Shown here: positions 1 through 7,076 of the stretch, in pieces
How positions within the stretch are numbered: position 1 is the stretch's first letter
Layout of the letters: every line of letters begins with the position of its first letter
Assembly: GCA_021414165.1 (NCBI GenBank)
Contig: JAIOPA010000385.1
Coordinates: forward strand, 1-14,743
DNA: 14,743 nucleotides
Source of the DNA: Candidatus Eiseniibacteriota bacterium
Lineage (GTDB): Bacteria > Eisenbacteria > RBG-16-71-46
Direction: 5' to 3'
Translations under genes and position numbers: made by a program
The notes under the pieces: generated by a model
What the model was told of the DNA's origin: nothing
Databases searched by the model: none
The model's input: the letters and a program-made list of their open reading frames with translations, nothing else

Positions 1-28
1 TGGGGTCGCGCTCTAGATGAGATGGCAC

Positions 29-48
29 ATTCACTCGCCCCGGGGCGA
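29..48 (+). repeat. Inverted terminal-like repeat, left copy, within a 20-bp palindrome
   Basis: Positions 29-48 match the reverse complement of 313-332 over 20 bases. The left copy sits inside a perfect 20-bp palindrome at 32-51 with centre CCCCGGGG. Together the two copies bracket a roughly 304-bp segment containing the tandem repeat, an arrangement like a small non-autonomous element. Left flank TGGCAC (23-28) and right flank TGGCCAC (333-339) are similar but not identical, so a target-site duplication is not established. Confidence 0.6.
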
Positions 49-59
49 GTGGGCCTTGT

Positions 60-150
60 GGGCCGCGATCGCGACAGCAGCCCGAACCCCAAACCCCTCT
101 CATAGAGCAAAGGCGACACCAGCTGTTCCACTGTGAGCGCCTTTGCCGTG
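60..150. repeat. Direct repeat unit, copy 1 (104-bp period)
   Basis: Aligning this stretch with 164-254 at a constant offset of 104 bp gives about 80 matches in 91 positions by eye, and about 56 of 60 in the core 87-146. Inside lies a perfect 9-bp inverted repeat, GCAAAGGCG at 107-115 and CGCCTTTGC at 138-146, enclosing a 22-nt loop. Most core differences between the copies fall in the loop, which suggests the stem is conserved. No poly-T follows, so it is not an obvious intrinsic terminator. Confidence 0.8.
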
Positions 151-163
151 GCCGCTGGTTGTT

Positions 164-254
164 GGGCCGCGATCGCAACCGCAAACCAAACCCCAAACCC
201 CTCTCATAGAACAAAGGCGACACCAGTTGCTCCACTATGAGCGCCTTTGCTGTT
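164..254. repeat. Direct repeat unit, copy 2 (104-bp period)
   Basis: Second copy of the unit at 60-150. Its stem is 8 bp, CAAAGGCG at 212-219 with CGCCTTTG at 242-249. The ninth pair of copy 1 is lost because position 211 is A where copy 1 has G. Both copies begin with a GGGCCGCGATCGC block. Two copies do not make a CRISPR array. A duplicated structural element such as an RNA hairpin or protein-binding site is more likely. Confidence 0.8.
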
Positions 255-312
255 GAAGCTGCCGCTATCGATGAGCGTGCGCGGCGATCCAGACCCGCTT
301 CAAACACTCCAA

Positions 313-332
313 TCGCCCCGGGGCGAGTGAAT
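313..332 (-). repeat. Inverted terminal-like repeat, right copy
   Basis: Reverse-complement partner of 29-48. It carries a perfect 14-bp palindrome at 313-326 with the same CCCCGGGG centre. The palindrome is shorter here because position 312 does not pair, whereas the left copy stays palindromic for 20 bp. It could be the end of a small mobile element, a paired operator, or a stem-loop 3' end for the operon. Confidence 0.6.
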
Positions 333-381
333 TGGCCACATCATCAAGCGCGAGTTCTGTTGGATGCCGTGCGTTTCCGGC

Positions 382-1344
382 TCAGTCCAACAGCCGGCAG
401 TCCGCCACGTGCCCTTCGCCAATGGTCACGAGCTTCGGGGCCGTGGTGCGGCAGCGCTCCATGGCGTGGGGGCAGCGGAGTTCGAAGCGGCAGCCGCTGG
501 GGGCGGACGCCAGGCTCGGCGGTGAGCCGGGGATGCTCACGCGCACCACGCCGGGTTCATCGTGCAGCGTGGGGAACGCGCGCAGCAGGCCCTGCGTGTA
601 CGGGTGGCTGGGCTTGGACGCGATCACGGCCGACGGGCCGGCCTCGGCGAGGCGTGCGGCGTAGAACACAGCCACGCGGTCCGAGAACTGCAGCATACGG
701 GTGAGGTCGTGCGTGATGAACAGCACCGCGAAGCCGCGGGCGCGCTGCAGCTGGCGGATCTCCTGCAGGATCTCGCGCTCCACGATCACGTCGAGCGCGG
801 TGGTGGGCTCGTCCAGGATCACCAACTGCGGCTCCAGGGCCAACGCGAGCGCGATGCCGACGCGCTGGCGCATGCCGCCCGAGAGCTGATGCGCATACGA
901 CGTGAGCCGCGTGCGGGGAATGCCGACCTGCTCCAGCAGCTCGCCGGCGCGGTCGCGCGCCTGCTCGGCGCTCATGCCGGTGTGCGCGCACAGCGTGTCG
1001 GCGATCTGAGCACCCACCTGCAGCACGGGGTTAAGCGCATCCATCGCACTCTGGAACACCATCGAGATGCGCGACCAGCGCACCTTGCGCAGGCCCTCTT
1101 CGTCGAGGTCCAGCAGGTCCTTACCCTCAAATCGCACGCTTCCACCGCGGATCACCGCAGGCGCGGGCAGGATGCGCATGATGGCCTGCGCCAGCGTCGA
1201 CTTGCCGCTGCCGGACTCACCCGCGAGCCCGAGGATCTCGCCCTTGTGGAGGTCGAGTGACACGCGATCGACCGCGCGCACCGGCCCGTGCGGTGTGATG
1301 TAGTCCACGCACAGGTCGCGGATCGACAGCAGGGGCTCAGTCAT
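382..1344 (-). CDS. Dpp/Opp-type ABC transporter ATP-binding protein (DppD-like)
   Basis: 320 aa, the cytoplasmic ATPase that powers the importer encoded just upstream. Visible motifs are Walker A GESGSGKST (42-50), Q-loop Gln98, signature LSGGMRQR (154-161), Walker B LVILDEP (174-180) and H-loop His212. The tail holds the HPY extension typical of DppD/OppD (SKPSHPYTQGLL, about 243-254), then Cys285, Cys291, Cys298 and Cys316. This four-cysteine pattern is the one reported to hold an Fe-S cluster in some DppD proteins. The ATG overlaps the preceding permease gene by 8 nt behind a GAGG motif. Family membership places it with peptide/oligosaccharide importers. Sugar as cargo is inferred from the neighbouring glucanase and ROK gene. 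A DppF-type partner ATPase normally follows but none is seen. Confidence 0.93.
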   Translation of the reverse strand: MTEPLLSIRDLCVDYITPHGPVRAVDRVSLDLHKGEILGLAGESGSGKSTLAQAIMRILPAPAVIRGGSVRFEGKDLLDLDEEGLRKVRWSRISMVFQSAMDALNPVLQVGAQIADTLCAHTGMSAEQARDRAGELLEQVGIPRTRLTSYAHQLSGGMRQRVGIALALALEPQLVILDEPTTALDVIVEREILQEIRQLQRARGFAVLFITHDLTRMLQFSDRVAVFYAARLAEAGPSAVIASKPSHPYTQGLLRAFPTLHDEPGVVRVSIPGSPPSLASAPSGCRFELRCPHAMERCRTTAPKLVTIGEGHVADCRLLD

Positions 1345-2272
1345 GGTCCCTCACCACCGGCGTCGAGCGCGACGCCTCGTGTCCGCGCGCATCCAGGAAC
1401 TCGCGCCACGAGCGCTCGAGGCGCAGGCGCGGGTTCGTGACCTCGTCGAAGCCGTTGTTGAGCAGCGTGAGTCCGAAGCCCACGAGCGCGATGCACAAGC
1501 CGGTGGGCGCGAACGTCCACCACGCGCCCGTGAGCAGCGCCGAGTCGTTCTGGGCCCAGTACAGGTTCGTGCCCCACGTGACGGCGGACACGTCGCCGAG
1601 CCCCAGGAACTCGAGCCCGACCTGCGCGCCGATCGCGTACACCGTGCTGCCAATGACCTGTGCCACGATGAGCGAGGTCATGTTGGGCATGATCTCGAAC
1701 GCCAGGATGCGCCAGCGCGATTCACCCATGACGCGCGCGGCGGCCACGAAGTCGCGGCGGCGCAGCGTGAGCGTTTGAGCGCGCAGTACGCGTGCGTTCC
1801 AGGCCCAGCCGGTCACCACGAGCACCAGACCCAGCGTGAACGGCCCCGACGGCAGGTAGGCCGCGATCACGATGGCGAGCGGCAGACCCGGCAGCACCAG
1901 GAACACGTTGAAGAGCCCCGACAGCACGCCATCGACGCGGCCACCGAAGTAGCCGGCCGGCACGCCCACGAGCGCGCCCACCAGCACCACGAGCACCCCG
2001 ACGGTGAACCCGAGCGCCAGCGAGACGCGCGTGCCCACCACCAACTGCGCGAGCACATCCTGCCCCTGGCCATTGGTGCCGAGCAGGTGCTGCCACGACG
2101 GCGGCTGCAGCGGCACGCCCACCAGTGCCGTGGGATCGCCCACGAACAGCGGGCCGAACACCGCGAGTACCAGGAAGAACGCGAGGATGCCCGCGCCCCA
2201 CGCGGCGCGCGGGTCAGAACGCACGGCGCGCACGAGCGGTGCGAACGGGGACGGCTGGGGTTTCGTGCTCAT
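1337..2272 (-). CDS. Dpp/Opp-type ABC transporter permease (DppC-like)
   Basis: 311 aa integral membrane protein with an N-terminal cytoplasmic stretch, a first membrane helix (about 26-45), then the family block HLLGTNGQGQDVLAQLVVG (62-80) and several further helices. The EAA loop that docks onto the ATPase lies at about 175-197 (FVAAARVMGESRWRILAFEI then MPN). The start is the ATG at 2272, which overlaps the stop of the DppB-like gene as ATGA. The frame stays open far upstream, but those codons lie antisense-free inside the DppB gene in another frame and do not resemble the family. It forms the translocation pore with the DppB-like subunit. Substrate is inferred from context to be beta-glucan oligosaccharides rather than peptides. 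Confidence 0.93.
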   Translation of the reverse strand: MSTKPQPSPFAPLVRAVRSDPRAAWGAGILAFFLVLAVFGPLFVGDPTALVGVPLQPPSWQHLLGTNGQGQDVLAQLVVGTRVSLALGFTVGVLVVLVGALVGVPAGYFGGRVDGVLSGLFNVFLVLPGLPLAIVIAAYLPSGPFTLGLVLVVTGWAWNARVLRAQTLTLRRRDFVAAARVMGESRWRILAFEIMPNMTSLIVAQVIGSTVYAIGAQVGLEFLGLGDVSAVTWGTNLYWAQNDSALLTGAWWTFAPTGLCIALVGFGLTLLNNGFDEVTNPRLRLERSWREFLDARGHEASRSTPVVRDHD

Positions 2273-3252
2273 GACGCCGACTCCCGCGTGCGTGCATCGA
2301 GCCACCAGGTGAGTACGTCGACCAGCCAGTTGGCGGCGAGTACGGCGAGCGTGATGAACACGAAGATGCCCTGCATGAGCGGGTAGTCCTGATTGCGCAC
2401 GGCCTGCACCAGCAGGTAGCCCTGACCGGGGTACGAGAACACCACCTCGGTGAGCAGCGAACCGCCGAGCACGTAGCCGAGCGCCATGCCGAAGCCGGTG
2501 ATGCTCGGCAGCAGCGCGTTGCGCGCGGCGTAGCGCAGCATCACGGTGCGCGGCGGCAGGCCCTTGGCGCGCGCCAGGTTCACGAAGTCGGAGCCGAGCA
2601 CGGCCACCATGGCGTTGCGCATGGTGAGCAGCCAGCCGCCGAGCGTGGCCAGCACCACGGTGAGCAGCGGCAGCGCGGCATGGCGGAACACGTCGGCCAC
2701 GAACGCAAAGGTGAAGCCCGGCGCCATGTCGTCGGCGTAAGCGTGGCCCAGCGGGAACCAGCCCAACGTGAAGCCGAAGATCCAGAGCGCCACCATGGCG
2801 AGCCAGAAGTACGGGAACGCGCCGAGGAACGCGAAGAACGACGGCAGCCACTGGTCGACCCAGCCGCGCCGCCACCACGCGGCCACCACGCCGAGCAGCG
2901 ACCCGATGATGAACGACAGCACCACGCCCGTGCCGGCCAGGAACAGCGTCCACGCGAGGCCGGTGCCGATCACCTGCGTGACCGGCGCGGGGAAGTAGGC
3001 AATGGAGACGCCCAGGTCGCCGCGCAGCACGTGCGCCAGGTACGTGAAGTACTGCTTCCAGAGCGGCGCGTCGGTGAGCCCGAACGCCTCGCGCAGCGCC
3101 TGCAGGCCCTCGGGCGTGAGCCGGCCCGCGAAGCGCGCGAATAGCGCGGTGGCCGGGTCACCCGGCATGAGCCGCGGCAGGAAGAAGTTGAGCGTGAGCG
3201 CCGTCCACGCGGCACCCGCATAGAAGAACAGCCGCTTGAGAAGATGGTTCAC
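2269..3252 (-). CDS. Dpp/Opp-type ABC transporter permease (DppB-like)
   Basis: 327 aa with about six membrane segments. It begins with the DppB-type first helix (about 6-25) and the PRLMPGDPA block (26-34), followed by a periplasmic region ending in the LRGDLGVS motif (76-83). The EAA loop is at about 223-249 (DFVNLARAKGLPPRTVMLRY then AARNALLP). The start is a GTG at 3252 with AAGGAGG four bases upstream, overlapping the solute-binding gene's stop as GTGA. It pairs with the DppC-like subunit to form the inner-membrane channel. Length and motifs are normal for the family and nothing is missing. Confidence 0.93.
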   Translation of the reverse strand: MNHLLKRLFFYAGAAWTALTLNFFLPRLMPGDPATALFARFAGRLTPEGLQALREAFGLTDAPLWKQYFTYLAHVLRGDLGVSIAYFPAPVTQVIGTGLAWTLFLAGTGVVLSFIIGSLLGVVAAWWRRGWVDQWLPSFFAFLGAFPYFWLAMVALWIFGFTLGWFPLGHAYADDMAPGFTFAFVADVFRHAALPLLTVVLATLGGWLLTMRNAMVAVLGSDFVNLARAKGLPPRTVMLRYAARNALLPSITGFGMALGYVLGGSLLTEVVFSYPGQGYLLVQAVRNQDYPLMQGIFVFITLAVLAANWLVDVLTWWLDARTRESAS

Positions 3253-4964
3253 GGCGCCTCCTTGCGAGGGGCGAGCCGCGTGAGCACCAACAGCGGCTCA
3301 CCGCGATCGAATTTGTTCGGCGACGGATCGGCGTACGGGTCTTCCTTCGACGGGAAGCCCGTGAAGCGGCCCGCGTGGTACTCGGCCCACGACGGGTTCG
3401 GGTAGAGCGGGATGGCCGGTGCCTCGGCCACGAACAGCCGCTGCAGCGAGTCGCCGAGCGCACGCTGCACGGCGGGCTCGGTGGCGCGCTCGAACTCGGC
3501 GAGCAACTGATCGGCGGTCTTGCTGCTGTAGCGATGCCAGTTGCCCAGCGAGGCCGTTCCGACGGGCTTCATCGTGGTTGACGACATGAGATAGCGATAG
3601 GCGTGATAGGGCGCCGGCCCCTCGAACGACCAGCCGAGCGACAGATCGAAGTCGCCTTCCTGCACGCGCTGGAACCACGCCGAGAAGTCGTACGTGCGCA
3701 CCGACGCATCCACGCCGGCCTCGCGCAGGCCGCGCACGATGACCTGTGCCGCGCGCACCCAGTCGGACCAGCCCGAGACCACGAGCACCTCGTACTTCCA
3801 CGGCTTGCCGTCGGGCAGATGGCGGAAGCCATCGGCGCCCACGGTATAGCCCGCGGCATCGAGCTGCGCCTTGGCGGCCGCGAGGTCGTGGCGCACCCAG
3901 TCGCCCGCCGCCATGGCCGTGCTGTCGCGCAGTGCGGCATAGGCGTCGGACAATCCGGTCGCGTCGGCCGGTCGCGAGTAACGGTGCAGCGCCACGTCCA
4001 CCAGCAGTGGCCGGTCAATGGCCATGCTCAACGCCTTGCGCACGCGCACATCGGAGAACGGCGCGCGCGTGGTGTTCGCGTACAGGAAGATGCTGCCCGC
4101 GGTGAGCGGGAACCAGTAGGCGTGCTTGCCGGGCGCGCGGCCCACGTACACACGGTCGATCGCCGGCAGGAAGTTGCCCGCCCAATCGACCTCGTCGTAC
4201 ACGAGCGCCAGGTTGGCGCGATCGTTCGACGGATACGCCGGGAACCGCAGTGCGGACACCTTGGGCACGCCTTCCTGCCAGTAGTACGGGTTACGGCCCA
4301 GCTCGTACACCTGGTTGCGGAACACCTTCACCTCGGTGAACGGCCCCGTGGCCACCGGGTGCTCGTTCGGGAACCGCACCGGGTCCTCGACCTTGCTCCA
4401 CACATGCTCGGGCACGATCTGCACCGCGACCAGCTCATCGAAGCCGGGCACGTACACGCGCTGGAAGCGGAACTCCACCGTGTGGTCATCGAGCGCGCGC
4501 ACGGACTCCAGGAACGCCCACGTGCCGCGCTTGTCGAGCGCACGGAAGCGCTGGATGAGATTGAACGTGAACGCCACGTCGCGTGCGCTGAACGGCTGGC
4601 CATCGGACCACTTCACGCCGCTGCGCGTGGTCACGTGCAGCACGCGCGCGCCCTCGCGCCACTCGAACGAAGTGCCGAGCCACGGCACCTGCTTGGCCTG
4701 CACGCTGTTGTAAACGAACAGCGGCTCGTACACGCCGGCCAGCGTGGGCCAGCGCGCCGCGGTGGCGGGCGTGAGCGGATTGAAGTTGCGCACCCACGAC
4801 GCCTGCTGCTCCTGCGACACGATCAATACATCGGGCGGTAGCGGCGTGCGCTTGGGCGAGCAGCCTGCCAGCGTGAGCCCGAGACTGCTGAGCGCGAGCC
4901 ACGCGAGCGCTGGTAAAGCCGCTGCTCCGCGCAGGATGCGTCGGCCCTGCGCGGGTCGCGTCAC
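3249..4964 (-). CDS. Family-5 solute-binding lipoprotein (oligosaccharide/peptide ABC importer)
   Basis: 571 aa. The signal peptide has an arginine-rich start, a hydrophobic core (about 14-32) and lipobox LAGC with lipidated Cys35. The mature part is a full-length SBP_bac_5 (DppA/OppA-type) binding protein. The NFNPLTP (60-66) and VYEPLFVYN (78-86) segments resemble family-5 proteins that bind cello- and laminari-oligosaccharides in thermophiles as well as peptide binders. The chosen start is the GTG at 4964, overlapping the glucanase stop as GTGA. An open frame continues to 5183, but that upstream part lies inside the GH16 gene and would bury the signal peptide. Role: capture a ligand in the periplasm and deliver it to the two permeases. 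A laminari-oligosaccharide ligand is inferred from the operon, not proven by sequence. Confidence 0.9.
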   Translation of the reverse strand: MTRPAQGRRILRGAAALPALAWLALSSLGLTLAGCSPKRTPLPPDVLIVSQEQQASWVRNFNPLTPATAARWPTLAGVYEPLFVYNSVQAKQVPWLGTSFEWREGARVLHVTTRSGVKWSDGQPFSARDVAFTFNLIQRFRALDKRGTWAFLESVRALDDHTVEFRFQRVYVPGFDELVAVQIVPEHVWSKVEDPVRFPNEHPVATGPFTEVKVFRNQVYELGRNPYYWQEGVPKVSALRFPAYPSNDRANLALVYDEVDWAGNFLPAIDRVYVGRAPGKHAYWFPLTAGSIFLYANTTRAPFSDVRVRKALSMAIDRPLLVDVALHRYSRPADATGLSDAYAALRDSTAMAAGDWVRHDLAAAKAQLDAAGYTVGADGFRHLPDGKPWKYEVLVVSGWSDWVRAAQVIVRGLREAGVDASVRTYDFSAWFQRVQEGDFDLSLGWSFEGPAPYHAYRYLMSSTTMKPVGTASLGNWHRYSSKTADQLLAEFERATEPAVQRALGDSLQRLFVAEAPAIPLYPNPSWAEYHAGRFTGFPSKEDPYADPSPNKFDRGEPLLVLTRLAPRKEAP

Positions 4965-5785
4965 GGCGTGATCCGGTAGACGCGGACCCAGTCGACGACC
5001 AGGGTCTGCGGGAAGACGGTGGAACCGTTCGGTGCGCCCACGTAGCTCCCACCGACCGCGAGGTTCAGGATGATCGAGAACGGGTGCTCGAACACCCACG
5101 TGCCATTGCTCGGCAGGCTCGAGGGCGTGACCGTCTTGTACGTGATGCCGTCGACCTTCCACACGATGCGTGACGGCGACCACTCGACCGAGAACACGTG
5201 GAAGTCATCGTTGAACGTGCCGGCCGTGAGATTGAACGAGCTCGTGAGCGACGCGCCGCCCGAGTAACCCGGGCCGTGCAGGCTGCCCTGGATCTGCGTG
5301 GGCGTCTGGCCGCGCATCTCCATGATGTCGATCTCGCCGCACCCCGGCCAACCCACCGTGCCGATGTTCGAGCCCAGCAGCCAGAACGCCGGCCAGATGC
5401 CCTGGCCGATCGGCAGCTTCATGCGGGCCTCGAAGCGGCCGTGCATGGACGTGAACAGGCCCAGCGTGTTGAGCCGTGCCGACGTGTAGCTGCGATTCTG
5501 GAACGTCTCGGCGCGCGCCGTGATCACCAACTGGCCCACGCCGTTCAGCGAGGCATTCTGGGTGCGGTTGGTGTCGTACTCGAGCTGCGCATTGCCCCAG
5601 TCCGTGCCGACCTCATAGCGCCAGCGCGTGGGCGAGGGTGGAGCTCCGGAGGCGCCATCGAACTCATCCTGGAACAGCAGTTCACCGGTCACGGGGGCCG
5701 TGGGCGCGGCATCCTTGCGGCAGCCCATGACGAGTGCGAGTGCGAGCAATGCGCTCATGCACTGGAGGAGACGAGTGCGGATCAT
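4961..5785 (-). CDS. GH16 endo-beta-1,3(4)-glucanase (laminarinase-like) lipoprotein
   Basis: 274 aa. The signal peptide ends at lipobox LVMGC with Cys22, so the enzyme is probably anchored to a membrane. A single GH16 domain fills about 35-272. The catalytic motif EIDIME at 151-156 supplies nucleophile Glu151, helper Asp153 and acid/base Glu156, all intact. Other family marks are GRFEARMKLP (116-125), WPAFWLLG (131-138) and the C-terminal strand VVDWVRVYR (263-271). These fit the laminarinase branch (hydrolysis of internal beta-1,3-glucan links) better than the agarase or carrageenase branches. No carbohydrate-binding module is attached. A module of the kind often fused to such enzymes occurs in the lipoprotein at 7077-8441. 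The start overlaps the ROK stop as ATGA with GAGG just upstream. Confidence 0.93.
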   Translation of the reverse strand: MIRTRLLQCMSALLALALVMGCRKDAAPTAPVTGELLFQDEFDGASGAPPSPTRWRYEVGTDWGNAQLEYDTNRTQNASLNGVGQLVITARAETFQNRSYTSARLNTLGLFTSMHGRFEARMKLPIGQGIWPAFWLLGSNIGTVGWPGCGEIDIMEMRGQTPTQIQGSLHGPGYSGGASLTSSFNLTAGTFNDDFHVFSVEWSPSRIVWKVDGITYKTVTPSSLPSNGTWVFEHPFSIILNLAVGGSYVGAPNGSTVFPQTLVVDWVRVYRITP

Positions 5786-7041
5786 GAAGCCTCGGCGCGG
5801 CGGTGGGAGGTCGGGAACAAGCGGGAATCATGCAATGCGGCCTTGAGCACCATGGTCGCGGCGCCCACAGCGCCGGCGCGCGGCCCCAGTTCGCTCATGA
5901 CGAGCGCCGAGGCATCGACCGAGCTCACGAGCGTGCGTCGCCGCACGGTCTCGCGCAGCGGCTCCAGCAGCAGGTCGCCCACGCGCGTGAGCCCGCCGCC
6001 GAAGATGACCTTGGCGGGGTTCATGAGGTTCAACATGCTCGCGATGGCCACACCCAGATGCTCGGCGGCCTCGTTCACGAGTCGCAGCGCGAGCGGGTCG
6101 CCCGCCAGCGCGGCGTCCTCGATGGTGGTGATCGTGGGCTCGTTCGCCGCGAGCATGCTGCCCGGGTAGTCCGCGAGCAGCTTGCGCGCCTTGGTCACCA
6201 GCGCCTGCGAGCCCACGAACGTGGCCAGACAGCCGCGCAGACCGCACACGCAGCGTTCACCGTGCGAGTCGATCGCCATGTGGCCGATCTCGCCAGCCAC
6301 GCCCGTGGCGCCGCGGTACAGGTTGCCGCCGCTCACATGGCCCGAGCCGATACCGGTGGCGATCTTCACGAACGCGAAGTCGTCCACGCCACGGCCCGCG
6401 CCCCACCAGCGTTCGGCGAGTGCGCCCAGGTTGGCGTCGTTGTCGACCATGAGCGGCACGTCGTACGCCTCAGCGATCGACTCCAACCCGTGGCGTCCGC
6501 CCCAATCGGGAAGCACGATCTCGGACACGCGCTCGGGCGAGCGCGGATCGATCGGGCAGGGCAGCGCGACCCCCAGACCCACCAGGCGCCGGCGGCTGCC
6601 GGGCGTCTTGTCGAGGCAGGCGTCGCACAGCTCGCGCACCAACGCGCGCGTGCCCTTGGGATCAGTGCGCACGACGTGCGTGCGATGCCGCCACACGAGC
6701 ACCTTGCCGCGCAGGTCGGTGAGCGCCACGGCCACATGCGAGGCGCCCACTTCGACGCCCAGGATGAGACACGCGTCGTCCTGGAACTGCAGCACGATCG
6801 GCCGCCGGCCACCGCGCGACGGCCCGGTGCCGGTCTCGGCCACGAGCGCCGTGGGCAGCAGCAGTGACACGATCTCGGACACCGTCGAGCGCGACAGCTC
6901 GGCGCGGCGCGCGATCTCGGCTCGCGAGATCTCGCGCTCGCGCCAGATCATGCGCAGCACGGAGTCCGCCAGGGGACGCGGACGGCCCGCGTCGTCCCGG
7001 CGATGGGTGCGTCGTTCAGGGGTCTGCATGACCGGGGACAT
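5782..7041 (-). CDS. ROK-family transcriptional regulator (NagC/XylR-like)
   Basis: 419 aa. An N-terminal winged helix-turn-helix (about 22-65; ISRAEIARRAELSRSTVSEI at 38-57) is followed by a ROK sugar-sensor domain. The DNDAN segment (200-204), EIGH (251-254) and CVCGLRGC (264-271) are present, so the zinc site His254/Cys264/Cys266/Cys271 is intact. The phosphate-binding motif of ROK kinases (DxGGT) is degraded to VEVGAS, and the Glu that normally follows GCL is Ala273. It is therefore a regulator rather than a sugar kinase, perhaps with altered ligand contacts. The start is the ATG at 7041, with GGAG nine bases upstream. ATG 7029 lacks such a site. An open frame to 7338 is only read-through into the neighbouring gene. 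It probably represses its own operon until a glucan breakdown product binds. Confidence 0.92.
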   Translation of the reverse strand: MSPVMQTPERRTHRRDDAGRPRPLADSVLRMIWREREISRAEIARRAELSRSTVSEIVSLLLPTALVAETGTGPSRGGRRPIVLQFQDDACLILGVEVGASHVAVALTDLRGKVLVWRHRTHVVRTDPKGTRALVRELCDACLDKTPGSRRRLVGLGVALPCPIDPRSPERVSEIVLPDWGGRHGLESIAEAYDVPLMVDNDANLGALAERWWGAGRGVDDFAFVKIATGIGSGHVSGGNLYRGATGVAGEIGHMAIDSHGERCVCGLRGCLATFVGSQALVTKARKLLADYPGSMLAANEPTITTIEDAALAGDPLALRLVNEAAEHLGVAIASMLNLMNPAKVIFGGGLTRVGDLLLEPLRETVRRRTLVSSVDASALVMSELGPRAGAVGAATMVLKAALHDSRLFPTSHRRAEAS

Positions 7042-7058
7042 TACCGGCCACTCCGGTA
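7042..7058 (-). promoter_or_regulatory. Inverted repeat over the ROK ribosome-binding site
   Basis: TACCGG and CCGGTA arms of 6 bp are separated by 5 nt and end at the base next to the ATG of the ROK gene. On the minus strand the GGAG ribosome-binding site overlaps the first arm and the loop. It can serve either as an RNA hairpin that limits regulator translation or as a DNA operator. It lies in the 35-nt gap after the upstream lipoprotein gene, the only non-overlapping junction in the operon. Confidence 0.5.
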
Positions 7059-7076
7059 CGGCGTCATCTCGCTGGC

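Larger units (their letters stand above)
1..381. other. Non-coding region with repeats and palindromes
   Basis: I see no credible gene here. Open frames in this stretch run into the ATPase gene in the wrong orientation, have no family-like composition and no ribosome-binding site. The region lies downstream of the last gene of the minus-strand operon, so it may also contain that operon's 3' end, but I see no classical hairpin followed by a T-run. It is built mainly from a duplicated stem-loop unit and two GC-rich palindromes, listed separately. A gene entering from the left edge cannot be excluded for the first few dozen bases. Confidence 0.6.

Noticed and set aside
60..254. CRISPR array or cyanobacterial HIP1-type repeats (GCGATCGC occurs in both copies)
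   Set aside because: Only two long, diverged copies with no short spacers. GCGATCGC is carried simply because the whole unit is duplicated.
237..704. 155-aa plus-strand open frame starting in the repeat region
   Set aside because: It is arginine/proline-rich antisense translation of the ATPase gene with no ribosome-binding site or family-like features.
1337..2953. DppC-like gene extended to a 538-aa protein
   Set aside because: The first ~227 residues are an out-of-frame reading of the DppB-like gene. ATG 2272 gives the normal family length and an ATGA overlap.
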